From positions 17,982-81,981 of the forward strand of contig NZ_LQPH01000156.1 of the NCBI RefSeq assembly GCF_002102255.1: a stretch of DNA of 64,000 nt, read 5' to 3'. Position 1 is the stretch's first letter; each line of letters opens with the position of its first letter. Position numbers and translations under genes: made by a program. The notes under the pieces were generated by a model. It was not told where the DNA came from. It did not search any database and saw nothing but the letters and a program-made list of their open reading frames with translations. Origin of the DNA: Mycobacterium nebraskense (GTDB lineage Bacteria > Actinomycetota > Actinomycetes > Mycobacteriales > Mycobacteriaceae). Positions 1-9,543 of the stretch are shown one piece after another.

Positions 1-2
1 AC

Positions 3-3000
3 GACTTCCGCGGTCCGTCGGTCGCCGTCGACACCGCCTGCTCGAGCTCGCTGGTGGCCGCCCACCAGGCGGTCCAGGCGCTGCGCAACCGCGAGTGCGA
101 TGTGGCCGTCGCCGGCGGCGTCAACGCGCTGATCACGCCCGTGGTGACGCTCGGTTTCGACGAGATCGGCCAGGTGTTGTCGCCCGATGGCCGGATCAAG
201 TCGTTCTCCTCGGATGCCGACGGCTACACCCGCTCCGAGGGCGGCGGCATGCTGGTGCTCAAGCGCGTCGACGACGCGCGCCGCGACGGCGACCAGATCC
301 TCGCCGTGATCGCGGGCAGCGCAGTCAACCACGACGGCCGGTCCAACGGCCTGATCGCGCCGAACCAGGACGCGCAGGCCGACGTGCTGCGCCGGGCCTA
401 CAAGGACGCCGGCATCGACCCGCGCACCGTCGACTACATCGAGGCGCACGGCACCGGGACGGTCCTCGGTGACCCGATCGAGGCCGAGGCCCTGGGTCGC
501 GTCGTCGGCCGGGGCCGCCCCGCCGACCGCCCGGCGCTGCTGGGCGCGGTGAAAACCAATGTGGGCCACCTGGAGTCGGCCGCCGGCGCGGCCAGCATGG
601 CCAAGGTGGTGCTGGCGCTGCAGCACGACAAGCTGCCGCCGTCGATCAACTTCGCCGGGCCCAGCCCCTACATCGACTTCGACGCGATGCGCCTGAAAGT
701 CATCGACACCGCGACCGACTGGCCACGCTACGGCGGCTACGCGCTGGCGGGGGTGTCCAGCTTCGGCTTCGGAGGGGCCAACGCGCACCTGGTGGTGCGC
801 GAGGTGTTGCCGCGTGACGTCATCGAGCGCGAGCCCGAGCCGGCGCCCGAACCGCAGGCCGCCGCCGAAGCCGCCGAGGCCCCCACCATGGAAGGCCACG
901 CGCTGAGGTTCGACGACTTCGGCAACATCATCCCGGACGCCGACGCGCCCGAGGAGGAAGAGTACGAACTGCCGGGCGTCACCGACGAGGCGCTGCGGCT
1001 CAAAGAGATCGCGCTGGAAGAGCTGGCCGCGCAGGAGGCCGCGGAGCCGACCAAGCCCCTGATCCCGCTCGCCGTGTCCGCATTCTTGACCTCGCGCAAG
1101 AAGGCCGCGGCCGCCGAGCTGGCGGACTGGATGGAAAGCCCGGAAGGTCAGGCGTCGTCGCTGGAATCGATCGGACGGGCGCTGTCGCGGCGCAACCACG
1201 GCCGCTCCCGCGCGGTGGTGCTGGCCCACGACCACGAGGAGGCCGTCAAGGGCCTGCGCGCGGTAGCGGAGGGCAAGCAGCGCCCGGGCGTGTTCAGCGT
1301 CGACGGGCCGGTGACAAGCGGCCCGGTGTGGGTGCTGGCCGGGTTCGGCGCGCAGCACCGCAAGATGGGCAAGAGCCTGTACCTGCGCAACGCGGTCTTC
1401 GCCGAGTGGATCGAGAAGGTCGACGCGCTGATCCAGGACGAGCTGGGCTACTCGGTGCTCGAGCTGATCCTCGACGACTCGCAGGACTACGGCATCGAGA
1501 CCACCCAGGTCACCATCTTCGCGATCCAGATCGCGCTGGGTGAGCTGCTCAAGCATCACGGCGCCAAGCCCGCCGCGGTGGTCGGGCAGTCGCTGGGCGA
1601 GGCCGCCTCGGCGTACTTCGCCGGCGGGTTGTCGCTGCGCGACGCCACCCGAACCATCTGCTCGCGCTCGCACCTGATGGGTGAGGGCGAGGCGATGCTG
1701 TTCGGCGAATACATCCGGCTGATGGCGTTGGTGGAGTACTCCGCCGACGAGATCAAGACGGTGTTCTCCGACTTCCCGGACCTGGAGGTGTGCGTCTACG
1801 CCGCTCCTACCCAGACCGTCATCGGCGGGCCGCCCGAGCAGGTGGACGCGATCATCGCCCGCGCGGAGTCCGAGGGCAAGTTCGCCCGCAAGTTCCAGAC
1901 CAAGGGCGCCAGCCACACCCAGCAGATGGACCCGCTGCTCGGCGAGCTCGCCGCGGAACTGCAGGGCATCAAGCCGATGAGCCCGACGGTCGGGATCTAC
2001 TCGACGGTGCATGAGGGCACCTACATCAAGCCCGGCGCCGAGCCGATCCACGACGTCGACTACTGGAAGAAGGGCCTGCGGCACAGCGTCTACTTCACCC
2101 ACGGCGTCCGCAACGCCGTCGACAGCGGTCACACCACGTTCCTCGAGCTGGCGCCCAACCCGGTGGCGCTCATGCAGGTTGGTCTGACGACGGCCTCGGC
2201 CGGGCTGCACGACGCGCAGCTGATCCCGACGCTGGCCCGCAAGCAGGACGAGGTCGAGTCGATGATCTCGACCATGGCGCAGCTCTATGTCTACGGCCAC
2301 GACCTGAACATCTGGACGTTGTTCACCCGCGCATCTGGGCCGGCAGGCCCAGAAGATTTTGCGAACATCCCGCCGACCCGGTTCAAGCGCAAGGAGCACT
2401 GGCTGGACGTGCACTTCGGGCACGGCAGCAGCTCGGTGCTCGTGCCGGGTAGCCATGTCGCGCTGCCCGACGGCCGGCACGTCTGGGAGTACAACCCCCG
2501 CGGCCTGACCGACCTGCCCGCGTTGGTGAAAGCCGCTGCGGCCGAGGTGCTTCCGGACGCCCAACTCGCGGCCGCCGAGCAGCGTGCGGTGCCGGGCGAT
2601 GGCGCCCGACTGGTCACGACGCTGACCCGCCACCCCGGCGGCGCCTCGGTGCAGGTGCACGCCCGCATCGACGAGTCCTTCACGCTGGTGTATGACGCGT
2701 TGGTGACCCGGGCCGGGGAAGCGGGCATTGCCTTGCCGGCCGCGGTCGGCGCGGGCGCGGCGATCGCGGCTCCGTCCAACGGGGCGACAGCCGTGCCGGA
2801 GGCGCCCGCCGATGAGGCCGAAGCCGAAACCCTGACGGACAGCCTGACCAACCGGTATTTCTCGGCCAGCATGGGCAAGTGGTCGCCCGACTCGGGCGAA
2901 ACCATCGCGGAGCGCTTGGGCATGATCGTCGGCGCGGCCATGGGCTACGAACCCGAGGACCTCCCGTGGGAGGTGCCGCTGATCGAGCTGGGCCTGGACT

Positions 3001-4535
3001 CGCTGATGGCGGTGCGCATCAAGAACCGCGTCGAATACGACTTCGACCTGCCGCCGATCCAGTTGGCGGCGGTGCGTGACGCCAACCTCTACAACGTGGA
3101 GAAGCTGATCGAGTACGCGGTCGAGCACCGTGACGAGGTCGAGCAGCTGCACGACTTCCAGAAGGCGCAGACAGCCGAGGAGATCGCTCGGATGCAGGCG
3201 GAGATGATCAGCGGCGCGACGCCCGGCACGGTGACGGCGCCGGCGCCCGACCCCCAAGCGGAGCCGGATTCCCAGAAGGCGCCGCCGGCCTCGGACGTTC
3301 CCATCCCGCCGCCACCCACGGACCCATCGGGACCGAAGGGCGCCGAGGCCAATGGGGCCGCGCAGCCGAAACCCAACCTGGCCGGAGCCGCCGAAGCGCT
3401 CAACCAGCAGGCGGTCGCCGCGGCGCTCAACTCCGACGTGCCACCGCGCGACGCCGCCGAGCGGGTCACGTTCGCGACGTGGGCGATCGTCACCGGCAAG
3501 TCCCCGGGCGGGATCTTCAATCCGCTGCCCAAGCTGGACGACGAGCAGGCTGCCAAGATGGCGAAGCGCCTCTCGGAGCGCGCCGAGGGCCCGATCACCG
3601 TCGAGGACGTGCTGACGTCGGAGAACATCGAGGCGCTGGCCGAGAAGCTACGGGAGTACCTGGAGGCCGGCGTGATCGACGGATTCGTCCGTACCCTGCG
3701 GCCGCGGCCCGAGGGACCCGCGGAGGCGTCGCGGGTGCCGGTGTTCGTGTTCCACCCGGCGGGCGGCTCGACCGTCGTGTACGAGCCGCTGCTCAACCGG
3801 CTGCCGGCCGACGTCCCGATGTACGGCTTCGAGCGCGTCGAAGGCTCGATCGAAGAGCGTGCGGCGCAGTACATTCCGAAGCTGATCGAGATGCAGGGCG
3901 ACGGGCCCTACATCCTGGCGGGCTGGTCGCTGGGCGGCGTGCTCGCCTACGCGTGCGCGATCGGACTCAAGCGGCTGGGCAAGGACGTCCGGTGGGTCGG
4001 GTTGATCGACGCGGTCCGCGCGGGCGAGGAAGTCCCGCAGACCAAGGAGGAGATCCGCAAGCGCTGGGACCGTTACGCGCGGTTCGCCGAGAAGACGTTC
4101 AGCGTCACCATCCCGGAGATCCCCTACGAGCAGCTCGAGGAGCTCGACGACGAGGGCCAGATCCGGTTCGTGCTCGAGGCGGTCAGCCAGAGTGGCGTGC
4201 AGATCCCGGCCGGGATCATCGAGCACCAGCGCACGTCGTACCTGGACAACCGGGCCATCGACACCGCCCAGATCCAGCCATACGACGGGCATGTCACCCT
4301 CTATATGGCCGATCGCTACCATGACGACGCGATCATGTTCGAGCCGCGGTATGCCGTGCGTCAGCCGGACGGCGGGTGGGGCGAGTACGTGGCCGACCTC
4401 GAGGTCGTGCCGATCGGTGGGGAGCACATCCAGGCCATCGACGAGCCGATCATCGCCAAGGTGGGCGCACACATGACCGAGGCTTTGAAAGACATCGAGG
4501 CGGGGCGCCGCCGGACGAGTGAGGTGGGCAAGTAG
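3..4535 (+). CDS. pks13: Polyketide synthase Pks13, 3' part (mycolic acid condensase)
   Basis: Joins two activated fatty acyl chains to form the mycolic acid precursor and transfers it to trehalose. The gene enters from the left edge, so the N-terminal ACP and the first half of the ketosynthase are missing. The KS active-site Cys sits in DTACSSS at 39-41, followed by HGTGT and NVGHLES. The acyltransferase has GQSLGE near 1584, the C-terminal ACP has LGLDSL near 2992, and the thioesterase has GWSLGG near 3921. The length from the KS Cys to the end fits Pks13. The stop overlaps the next start (TAGTG), so accD4, which supplies the carboxylated extender, is translationally coupled. FadD32 would be expected just outside the window. 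Confidence 0.97.
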   Translation, partial: DFRGPSVAVDTACSSSLVAAHQAVQALRNRECDVAVAGGVNALITPVVTLGFDEIGQVLSPDGRIKSFSSDADGYTRSEGGGMLVLKRVDDARRDGDQILAVIAGSAVNHDGRSNGLIAPNQDAQADVLRRAYKDAGIDPRTVDYIEAHGTGTVLGDPIEAEALGRVVGRGRPADRPALLGAVKTNVGHLESAAGAASMAKVVLALQHDKLPPSINFAGPSPYIDFDAMRLKVIDTATDWPRYGGYALAGVSSFGFGGANAHLVVREVLPRDVIEREPEPAPEPQAAAEAAEAPTMEGHALRFDDFGNIIPDADAPEEEEYELPGVTDEALRLKEIALEELAAQEAAEPTKPLIPLAVSAFLTSRKKAAAAELADWMESPEGQASSLESIGRALSRRNHGRSRAVVLAHDHEEAVKGLRAVAEGKQRPGVFSVDGPVTSGPVWVLAGFGAQHRKMGKSLYLRNAVFAEWIEKVDALIQDELGYSVLELILDDSQDYGIETTQVTIFAIQIALGELLKHHGAKPAAVVGQSLGEAASAYFAGGLSLRDATRTICSRSHLMGEGEAMLFGEYIRLMALVEYSADEIKTVFSDFPDLEVCVYAAPTQTVIGGPPEQVDAIIARAESEGKFARKFQTKGASHTQQMDPLLGELAAELQGIKPMSPTVGIYSTVHEGTYIKPGAEPIHDVDYWKKGLRHSVYFTHGVRNAVDSGHTTFLELAPNPVALMQVGLTTASAGLHDAQLIPTLARKQDEVESMISTMAQLYVYGHDLNIWTLFTRASGPAGPEDFANIPPTRFKRKEHWLDVHFGHGSSSVLVPGSHVALPDGRHVWEYNPRGLTDLPALVKAAAAEVLPDAQLAAAEQRAVPGDGARLVTTLTRHPGGASVQVHARIDESFTLVYDALVTRAGEAGIALPAAVGAGAAIAAPSNGATAVPEAPADEAEAETLTDSLTNRYFSASMGKWSPDSGETIAERLGMIVGAAMGYEPEDLPWEVPLIELGLDSLMAVRIKNRVEYDFDLPPIQLAAVRDANLYNVEKLIEYAVEHRDEVEQLHDFQKAQTAEEIARMQAEMISGATPGTVTAPAPDPQAEPDSQKAPPASDVPIPPPPTDPSGPKGAEANGAAQPKPNLAGAAEALNQQAVAAALNSDVPPRDAAERVTFATWAIVTGKSPGGIFNPLPKLDDEQAAKMAKRLSERAEGPITVEDVLTSENIEALAEKLREYLEAGVIDGFVRTLRPRPEGPAEASRVPVFVFHPAGGSTVVYEPLLNRLPADVPMYGFERVEGSIEERAAQYIPKLIEMQGDGPYILAGWSLGGVLAYACAIGLKRLGKDVRWVGLIDAVRAGEEVPQTKEEIRKRWDRYARFAEKTFSVTIPEIPYEQLEELDDEGQIRFVLEAVSQSGVQIPAGIIEHQRTSYLDNRAIDTAQIQPYDGHVTLYMADRYHDDAIMFEPRYAVRQPDGGWGEYVADLEVVPIGGEHIQAIDEPIIAKVGAHMTEALKDIEAGRRRTSEVGK

Positions 4536-6106
4536 TGACCGGTGCGGAGCCTTCTCGCGCTCACACGACCGCCGAAAAGCTGGCCGAGCTGCACACTCGC
4601 CTGGAGCTGGCCAAGGAGCCCGGCGGCGAGAAGGCTGTCGCCAAGCGCGACAAGAAGGGCATCCCCAGTGCCCGCGCCCGCATCCACGCACTGGTCGACC
4701 CGGGCACCTTCATGGAAGTCGGGGCGCTGGCCAAGACGCCGAACGACCCGAACGCGCTGTACGGCGACGGGTGCGTCACCGGACACGCCATGATCGACGG
4801 CCGGCCGGTCGGGGTGTTCTCCCACGACCAGACGGTGTTCCAGGGCACCGTCGGCGAGATGTTCGGCCGCAAGGTGGCCCGGCTGATGGAATGGTGCGCG
4901 ATGGTCGCTTGCCCGATCATCGGCATCCAGGACTCGGGTGGCGCGCGCATCCAGGACGCGGTCACCTCGCTGGCGTGGTACGCCGAGCTGGGCCGTCGTC
5001 ACGAAGCGCTGTCCGGCCTGGTGCCGCAGATCTCCCTCATCTTCGGTAAATGCGCTGGGGGAGCGGTATATTCGCCGATCCAGGACGACCTGCTCGTCTC
5101 GGTGCGCGACCAGGGCTACTTCTTCGTCACCGGCCCGGACGTGATCCGCGAGGTCACCGGCGAGGAGGTCACCCTCGACGAGCTGGGCGGGTCTGACGCG
5201 CAGGCCCGCTACGGCAACATCCACCAGGTGGTCGACTCCGAGGCCGAGGCGTTTCAGTACGTGCGCGACTTCCTGTCGTTTCTGCCGTCGAGCACCTTCG
5301 GCACGCCGCCGATCGTCAACCCCGGGCTGGAACCGGAGATCACCCCGAGCGACCTGGAGCTCGACGCGATCGTGCCGGACTCCGACAACGCGGCCTACGA
5401 CATGCACGAGATCCTGCTGCGGATCTTCGACGACGGCGACTTCCTCGACGTCGCCGCGCAGCACGGCCCGGCCATCATCACCGGATACGCCCGGGTCGAC
5501 GGCCACCCCGTTGGGGTGATCGCCAACCAGCCCATGCACATGTCGGGGGCGATCGACAATGAGGCGTCCGACAAGGCCGCGCGATTCATCCGGTTCTGCG
5601 ACTCGTTCAACATCCCGCTGGTCTTCGTGGTGGACACGCCCGGGTTCCTGCCGGGTGCCGAGGAGGAGAAGAGGGGCATCATCAAGCGCGGCGGGCGGTT
5701 CCTCTACTCGGTGGTCGAGGCCGACGTGCCGAAGGTGACCATCACCGTGCGCAAGTCCTACGGCGGCGCCTACGCCGTGATGGGCTCCCGGCAACTGACC
5801 GCCGACTTCAACTTCGCCTGGCCCACGGCGCGCATCGCGGTGATCGGCGCCGAGGGGGCCGCGCAGCTGCTGATGAAGCGGTTCCCCGACCCGACCACGC
5901 CCGAGGCGCAGCAGATCAAGAAGGACTTCATCGAGGGCTACAACCTCAACATGGCGATCCCGTGGACCGCCGCCGAACGGGGCTTCATCGACGCGGTCAT
6001 CGACCCGCACGAGACCCGGCTGCTGCTGCGCAAGTCCATGAAGTTGTTGCGGGACAAGCAGTTGTGGTTCCGCACGGCCCGTAAGCACGGGCTCATCCCG
6101 GTCTAG
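4535..6106 (+). CDS. accD4: Acyl-CoA carboxylase carboxyltransferase beta subunit AccD4
   Basis: Carboxyltransferase subunit that, with AccA3, carboxylates long-chain acyl-CoA to give the extender unit used by Pks13. At 523 aa it has the normal family length. It shows the two crotonase-like carboxyltransferase halves: the first has GARIQDAV and GKCAGGAVY, the second has the conserved GFLPG and KSYGGAYAVMG segments. The GTG start overlaps the pks13 stop by one base. M. tuberculosis carries insertion-sequence DNA between this gene and fadE35 (Rv3798); here only about 136 bp separate the two convergent genes. Confidence 0.96.
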   Translation: MTGAEPSRAHTTAEKLAELHTRLELAKEPGGEKAVAKRDKKGIPSARARIHALVDPGTFMEVGALAKTPNDPNALYGDGCVTGHAMIDGRPVGVFSHDQTVFQGTVGEMFGRKVARLMEWCAMVACPIIGIQDSGGARIQDAVTSLAWYAELGRRHEALSGLVPQISLIFGKCAGGAVYSPIQDDLLVSVRDQGYFFVTGPDVIREVTGEEVTLDELGGSDAQARYGNIHQVVDSEAEAFQYVRDFLSFLPSSTFGTPPIVNPGLEPEITPSDLELDAIVPDSDNAAYDMHEILLRIFDDGDFLDVAAQHGPAIITGYARVDGHPVGVIANQPMHMSGAIDNEASDKAARFIRFCDSFNIPLVFVVDTPGFLPGAEEEKRGIIKRGGRFLYSVVEADVPKVTITVRKSYGGAYAVMGSRQLTADFNFAWPTARIAVIGAEGAAQLLMKRFPDPTTPEAQQIKKDFIEGYNLNMAIPWTAAERGFIDAVIDPHETRLLLRKSMKLLRDKQLWFRTARKHGLIPV

Positions 6107-6137
6107 ATCGGCTGCGGCGCAGTCACATTCGTCACTC

Positions 6138-6153
6138 CGGCCCCGCCGGGCCG
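6138..6153. terminator. Possible bidirectional terminator hairpin
   Basis: A 6-bp GC stem (CGGCCC/GGGCCG) with a 4-nt loop lies between the convergent accD4 and fadE35 genes. There is no T-tract, so this is only a candidate. Confidence 0.3.
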
Positions 6154-6242
6154 ACCATGTGGTGACGCTGAAAAGCGATAGCGCATCCGATATCGGATCT
6201 GCGGATCGGGTGGTGGTTTCCTCGCCGTGACGCGAGTGACTT

Positions 6243-8015
6243 CTAGCCCGTCAGCGCGCCGTCGACGAGTTCGTCGAAGCGCTCCAGCGCCTCGTCGGAG
6301 TCGGCGTCGATGCCGCGCAGCGCCCCGCGTTCGCCGAGATACCGGCGCGCGTAGAGCCGGGCGACCAGCGCCTTGCGTTCCCCGCTGCGGGTGGCGCGTT
6401 CCCAGGCAGCCTGCTCGGTGAGCAGCGCCCCGGCGTACACGTCGCCCATGAATTGGGCCAGCGGGAACAGCCGCGCCTCGGCCACGTCGTGGTCCAGTTT
6501 CGACCACGCCGTGATCGCCGCGTCCAGATCCTCGATGCGCCCGGCGACCAGCCGGGTGGTGTCGTCGTCGTCGGAAACGGACACCGCGTCGTGCAGCCGC
6601 GCCAACAAGGCCTCATGCGCGCGGGTTTGCTCGATGCCGCGCCGCACATCCAAACAGAGGATGTTGTCGGGCCCCTCCCAGATGGTGTTGACCTGCGCGT
6701 CGCGCAGCAGCCGGGCCACCGGCCAGGTCTCGATATAGCCGTTACCGCCGTGGATTTCGATCGCGTCGGATGCCGCGGTGATTCCGAGCCGGCAGGCTTT
6801 GAGCTTGGTGACCGGCACGGCGATGCGCTGCCGCATGTTGCGGGGCTGGCGATGGTTGGTGGCGCCGGTGCCGTCGAAAACCATTGCCTGCGCGGCTTCG
6901 ACGTCGACGATCATCTCCGCGAGCTTGCGCCGCATCAGCGGTTTGTCGATGAGCGCGCCGCCGAACGCGTGCCGCCGCCGGGCGTAACACAGCGACTCGA
7001 CCAGGGCACGGCGCGCGTTGCCGAGCCCGAACAGGGCGATGCCGAGGCGCGCGGCGTTGGTCAGCTCCATCATGCGGCCCAGCCCTTTGCCGTCGGATGG
7101 GCCGGCCTCGTCCGTGGGGTCGCCGGACAGCAGAAACGCTTCTGCATCAACGAATTCCACCTCACCGGAGGCCACCGAGCGGGTGCCGAGCTTGTCCTTC
7201 AGGCGGCGCACCCGTACCCCGTTGCGCGACCCGTCGCGGCGGGTGCGCAGCACCAGGAAGTTGGCGACGCCCCGCGTCGAGTCGGGCGCGCCCTCCGGCT
7301 TGGCCAGTACGACGAACGCCTCGCCGGCGCAATTGGAAGCAAACCACTTGAAACCGTTGAGAATCCAGGAATCACCGGCGCGCGTGGCCGTCGTCTCGAG
7401 CGCTCCCAGGTCCGAGCCGCCGGTGCGTTCGGTCAGCAATTGTGCTGTCTCACCCTCCCACTCGCCGGAGGCGAACTTGGCCAGCACGTGCTCTCGCACG
7501 TCCGCCGGCGCGAAGGAGGCGACCAGCGACTGGACCATGCCGCCACCGGTGCCCAGCGCGCAGCCCATCCCGATGTCGGCCTGGTTGAGCAGATAGTTGG
7601 ACGCGAACAGGCTCAGGCCCGAGCTCACCTTGGCGGCGCGCGTGTCGTTGCGCAGGGCCTGCTGCGCATCCAGGACCGCGCGCTTGGACTGGGTGAACGA
7701 CGCCGGCATGACGACCTGGCTGATGTCGTGTCCCCAGCGGTCGTAGCGCTCCAGCCGGGGTGGGTTGCGGTCGGTCTCCTCCGCCCATCGCGCGACGGGA
7801 CCGCCCATCAGCTCGCCCATGCGCGCCAGATGCGGCTCTACGACGGCCAGTTCGTCGGGCTGCAGGTAGTACGCCATGGTGAACTGCAGGGTGGGATCGG
7901 TCAGGTACCAGTTGAGACCCACGGCCCCGCGGTAGTTCTCGGTTTGGTAGCGCTGCGACTTCTCCTCGTTGGAGAAGGGCAGCCTGTCCACCGCCTCTAC
8001 GGCGTAGTCGCTCAT
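6243..8015 (-). CDS. fadE35: AidB-like acyl-CoA dehydrogenase FadE35
   Basis: Flavin-dependent acyl-CoA dehydrogenase of the long AidB/FadE subgroup (590 aa). The middle domain has ERTGGSDLGALET, and the C-terminal domain has IHGGNGYIE and the NTIWEGPDNI segment typical of AidB-type proteins. It corresponds by position to Rv3797, next to accD4. Its substrate is unknown; the neighbourhood suggests lipid or envelope metabolism. The start lies 10 bp after the FHA gene and has no Shine-Dalgarno. A TAGCGT box lies 7 nt before the ATG and uses the FHA stop codon as its first three bases, so a separate leaderless transcript is likely. Confidence 0.92.
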   Translation of the reverse strand: MSDYAVEAVDRLPFSNEEKSQRYQTENYRGAVGLNWYLTDPTLQFTMAYYLQPDELAVVEPHLARMGELMGGPVARWAEETDRNPPRLERYDRWGHDISQVVMPASFTQSKRAVLDAQQALRNDTRAAKVSSGLSLFASNYLLNQADIGMGCALGTGGGMVQSLVASFAPADVREHVLAKFASGEWEGETAQLLTERTGGSDLGALETTATRAGDSWILNGFKWFASNCAGEAFVVLAKPEGAPDSTRGVANFLVLRTRRDGSRNGVRVRRLKDKLGTRSVASGEVEFVDAEAFLLSGDPTDEAGPSDGKGLGRMMELTNAARLGIALFGLGNARRALVESLCYARRRHAFGGALIDKPLMRRKLAEMIVDVEAAQAMVFDGTGATNHRQPRNMRQRIAVPVTKLKACRLGITAASDAIEIHGGNGYIETWPVARLLRDAQVNTIWEGPDNILCLDVRRGIEQTRAHEALLARLHDAVSVSDDDDTTRLVAGRIEDLDAAITAWSKLDHDVAEARLFPLAQFMGDVYAGALLTEQAAWERATRSGERKALVARLYARRYLGERGALRGIDADSDEALERFDELVDGALTG

Positions 8016-8022
8016 CGGAGAG

Positions 8023-8028
8023 ACGCTA
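8023..8028 (-). promoter_or_regulatory. -10 box, leaderless fadE35 start
   Basis: TAGCGT ends 7 nt before the fadE35 ATG. Its TAG is also the stop codon of the FHA gene. Confidence 0.5.
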
Positions 8029-8466
8029 CGCGCCCGTGAGGAAAACCAGACGGACCCGGCCGATCTGGATTTCGTCGCCGTTGGCCAGCACCGCCGAGTC
8101 GACGGGCTCCCGGTTGAGATAGGTGTGGTTCATGCTGCCCACGTCGACGATGCGGAATTGGCCACCCTCGCTGCGCAATTCGGCGTGCCGGCGGCTGACG
8201 GTGATGTCGTCGAGGTAGATGTCGCTTTCCGGATGCCGGCCCGCGGACATGACGGGTTGGGTTAAGGCAAACCGTGAGCCGGCGTTAGGCCCGCGCTGGA
8301 CGATGAGCAACGCCGAGCCCGGGCTTAGCGTCGGCGTGTCCTCGACCGCCGCGTTGGTTGCCGGTGCGTCGAACTCGGCGGGCACAGCGCTGCCGATGTC
8401 ACCGGTGAGTTCTTCCGAGCCTTCGCACCCAGTGGGCTGGTGCGGCGTCGAACCCGTGCTGCTCAC
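8026..8466 (-). CDS. GarA-like FHA domain protein
   Basis: A 146-aa protein whose residues 50-145 form an FHA phosphothreonine-binding domain very close to mycobacterial GarA, the regulator of glutamate and TCA enzymes. It shares RGPNAGSRF, SAGRHPESDI, TVSRRHAE and NREPVDSAVLANGDE. Two differences stand out. The N-terminal tail lacks the ETTS phosphorylation motif through which PknB/PknG control GarA, and the FHA loop reads SMNHTY, with His114 where the family has Gly after the conserved Asn. The GTG start overlaps the stop of the upstream membrane-protein gene (GTGA). An in-frame extension further upstream merely overlaps that gene and is not used here. The binding partner is unknown. Confidence 0.85.
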   Translation of the reverse strand: MSSTGSTPHQPTGCEGSEELTGDIGSAVPAEFDAPATNAAVEDTPTLSPGSALLIVQRGPNAGSRFALTQPVMSAGRHPESDIYLDDITVSRRHAELRSEGGQFRIVDVGSMNHTYLNREPVDSAVLANGDEIQIGRVRLVFLTGA

Positions 8467-8930
8467 GCGGCTCGCGGGACATCCGGGTTGGCCGCCGCCG
8501 CTTGCGATGTCGGCCGCGTCGGCGCCGGTGCCCAGCCGACGTAGCTCAGGTAGAGGCCGACCAGAGCGAAGACGACGCACGCCGTGATCCACCAGGCTTG
8601 CGCGCCGATCATGTCTTTAGCCAGCGAGGCGAAGAACTTGGGGAAAGCCACCAGCAGCAGCCCGCGCAGCACGATCACCCAGCCGATCAGGGAAACGATG
8701 ATTGCCGCCGCACCGTGCCAACTCTGGTGAGCCGCAACGATGGTCAGTCCGAGCAGCAAGACGAAGGCGCCGGTGACGAAGGTCCACATGGAATTCGCCT
8801 CGAACTGCGACAGCAACGACTGCATGTCGGAGACACGCGCCACCGCCGTCACATCGACGACGACGAGGAATGGACCGAGCACGCGGGAGAAAAAGCGTGT
8901 CGCGGCCTGCGACTGTTGTGAAGCGTCCAT
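8463..8930 (-). CDS. Small four-helix membrane protein, unknown function
   Basis: A 155-aa protein with about four hydrophobic segments (roughly residues 15-30, 45-65, 70-95 and 110-130) and a polar Ala/Pro-rich tail. I do not recognise the family. The ATG at 8930 is preferred because AGAGG lies about 7 nt upstream; an in-frame ATG at 8945 is the alternative. The stop overlaps the FHA gene start by four bases, so the two are translationally coupled. The pair may form a membrane sensor with a phosphopeptide-binding partner, but that is inference. Confidence 0.75.
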   Translation of the reverse strand: MDASQQSQAATRFFSRVLGPFLVVVDVTAVARVSDMQSLLSQFEANSMWTFVTGAFVLLLGLTIVAAHQSWHGAAAIIVSLIGWVIVLRGLLLVAFPKFFASLAKDMIGAQAWWITACVVFALVGLYLSYVGWAPAPTRPTSQAAAANPDVPRAA

Positions 8931-9036
8931 TGTCGTGCCTCTCATCTGACGCCGGTCATTCGGCGATCCCCTTTATCGGAGCACTTGACCGCGGCGTCGA
9001 GATAGGGACTTATGGCACTGCTTCGGCGGACCGGGG

Positions 9037-9543
9037 TTATACCGGCGCCACGAACTCGGAGGTGTAAAACTCCGCTGGATTCTGCGAGTTTCCGTTGGCC
9101 CGCTCGATAATCACCCACACGCCCGTGGTGCCGGGCCGGATGGTGTCTTGCACGGTTGCCGTTCCGTTGCCCGCCGCGTCGATGTCCATGCCAGAGAAAG
9201 CGGTGCCGGGATCACCCGGCCCGCAAGTGCTCGACGCCGGCCGGGGCATCTCGATGAGCCCCACATCGAAGTGGGTGCCCGGCTCGGGCTCGTCGTACAG
9301 ATGGACCTCCGCGATCGCTTTTGACCCGGAGGTACGGATCAGGGCCGAACCGGTGCCCAGCATCGGGCTCGGTACCTTGGGGGCGACGCCGACGCGGCTG
9401 AAATCGCAGCGCCGCAAATAGTTGTCCAGGGCGACCGTGGTGCCGCCTTCGGCGCCGGCCTTGGTCGCCCCGAATGTCACCGCCCAGGTGATCAGGACAC
9501 TGATCACGGTCGCACATGTTCGTAAGCGTGTCAGCGTGCACAT
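9037..9543 (-). CDS. Secreted protein, unknown function
   Basis: A 168-aa protein with a Sec-type signal: a basic start, a hydrophobic stretch at residues 9-22 and an AGA-EG cleavage region near residue 32. The mature part has two Cys residues far apart (in RRCDF and STCGPGD) that could form a disulfide, and looks rich in beta structure. I recognise no enzyme motif. It sits alone between the membrane/FHA/fadE35 set and embB, with an AT-rich region upstream. Confidence 0.75.
   Translation of the reverse strand: MCTLTRLRTCATVISVLITWAVTFGATKAGAEGGTTVALDNYLRRCDFSRVGVAPKVPSPMLGTGSALIRTSGSKAIAEVHLYDEPEPGTHFDVGLIEMPRPASSTCGPGDPGTAFSGMDIDAAGNGTATVQDTIRPGTTGVWVIIERANGNSQNPAEFYTSEFVAPV

Noticed and set aside
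5049..5068. GCTGGGGGAGCGG in accD4 as a third copy of the hairpin repeat
   Set aside because: It matches only a few bases and encodes the conserved GKCAGGAVY motif of the carboxyltransferase.
6107..6242. Insertion sequence between accD4 and fadE35, as in M. tuberculosis
   Set aside because: Only 136 bp of spacer are present, with no transposase or terminal repeats.
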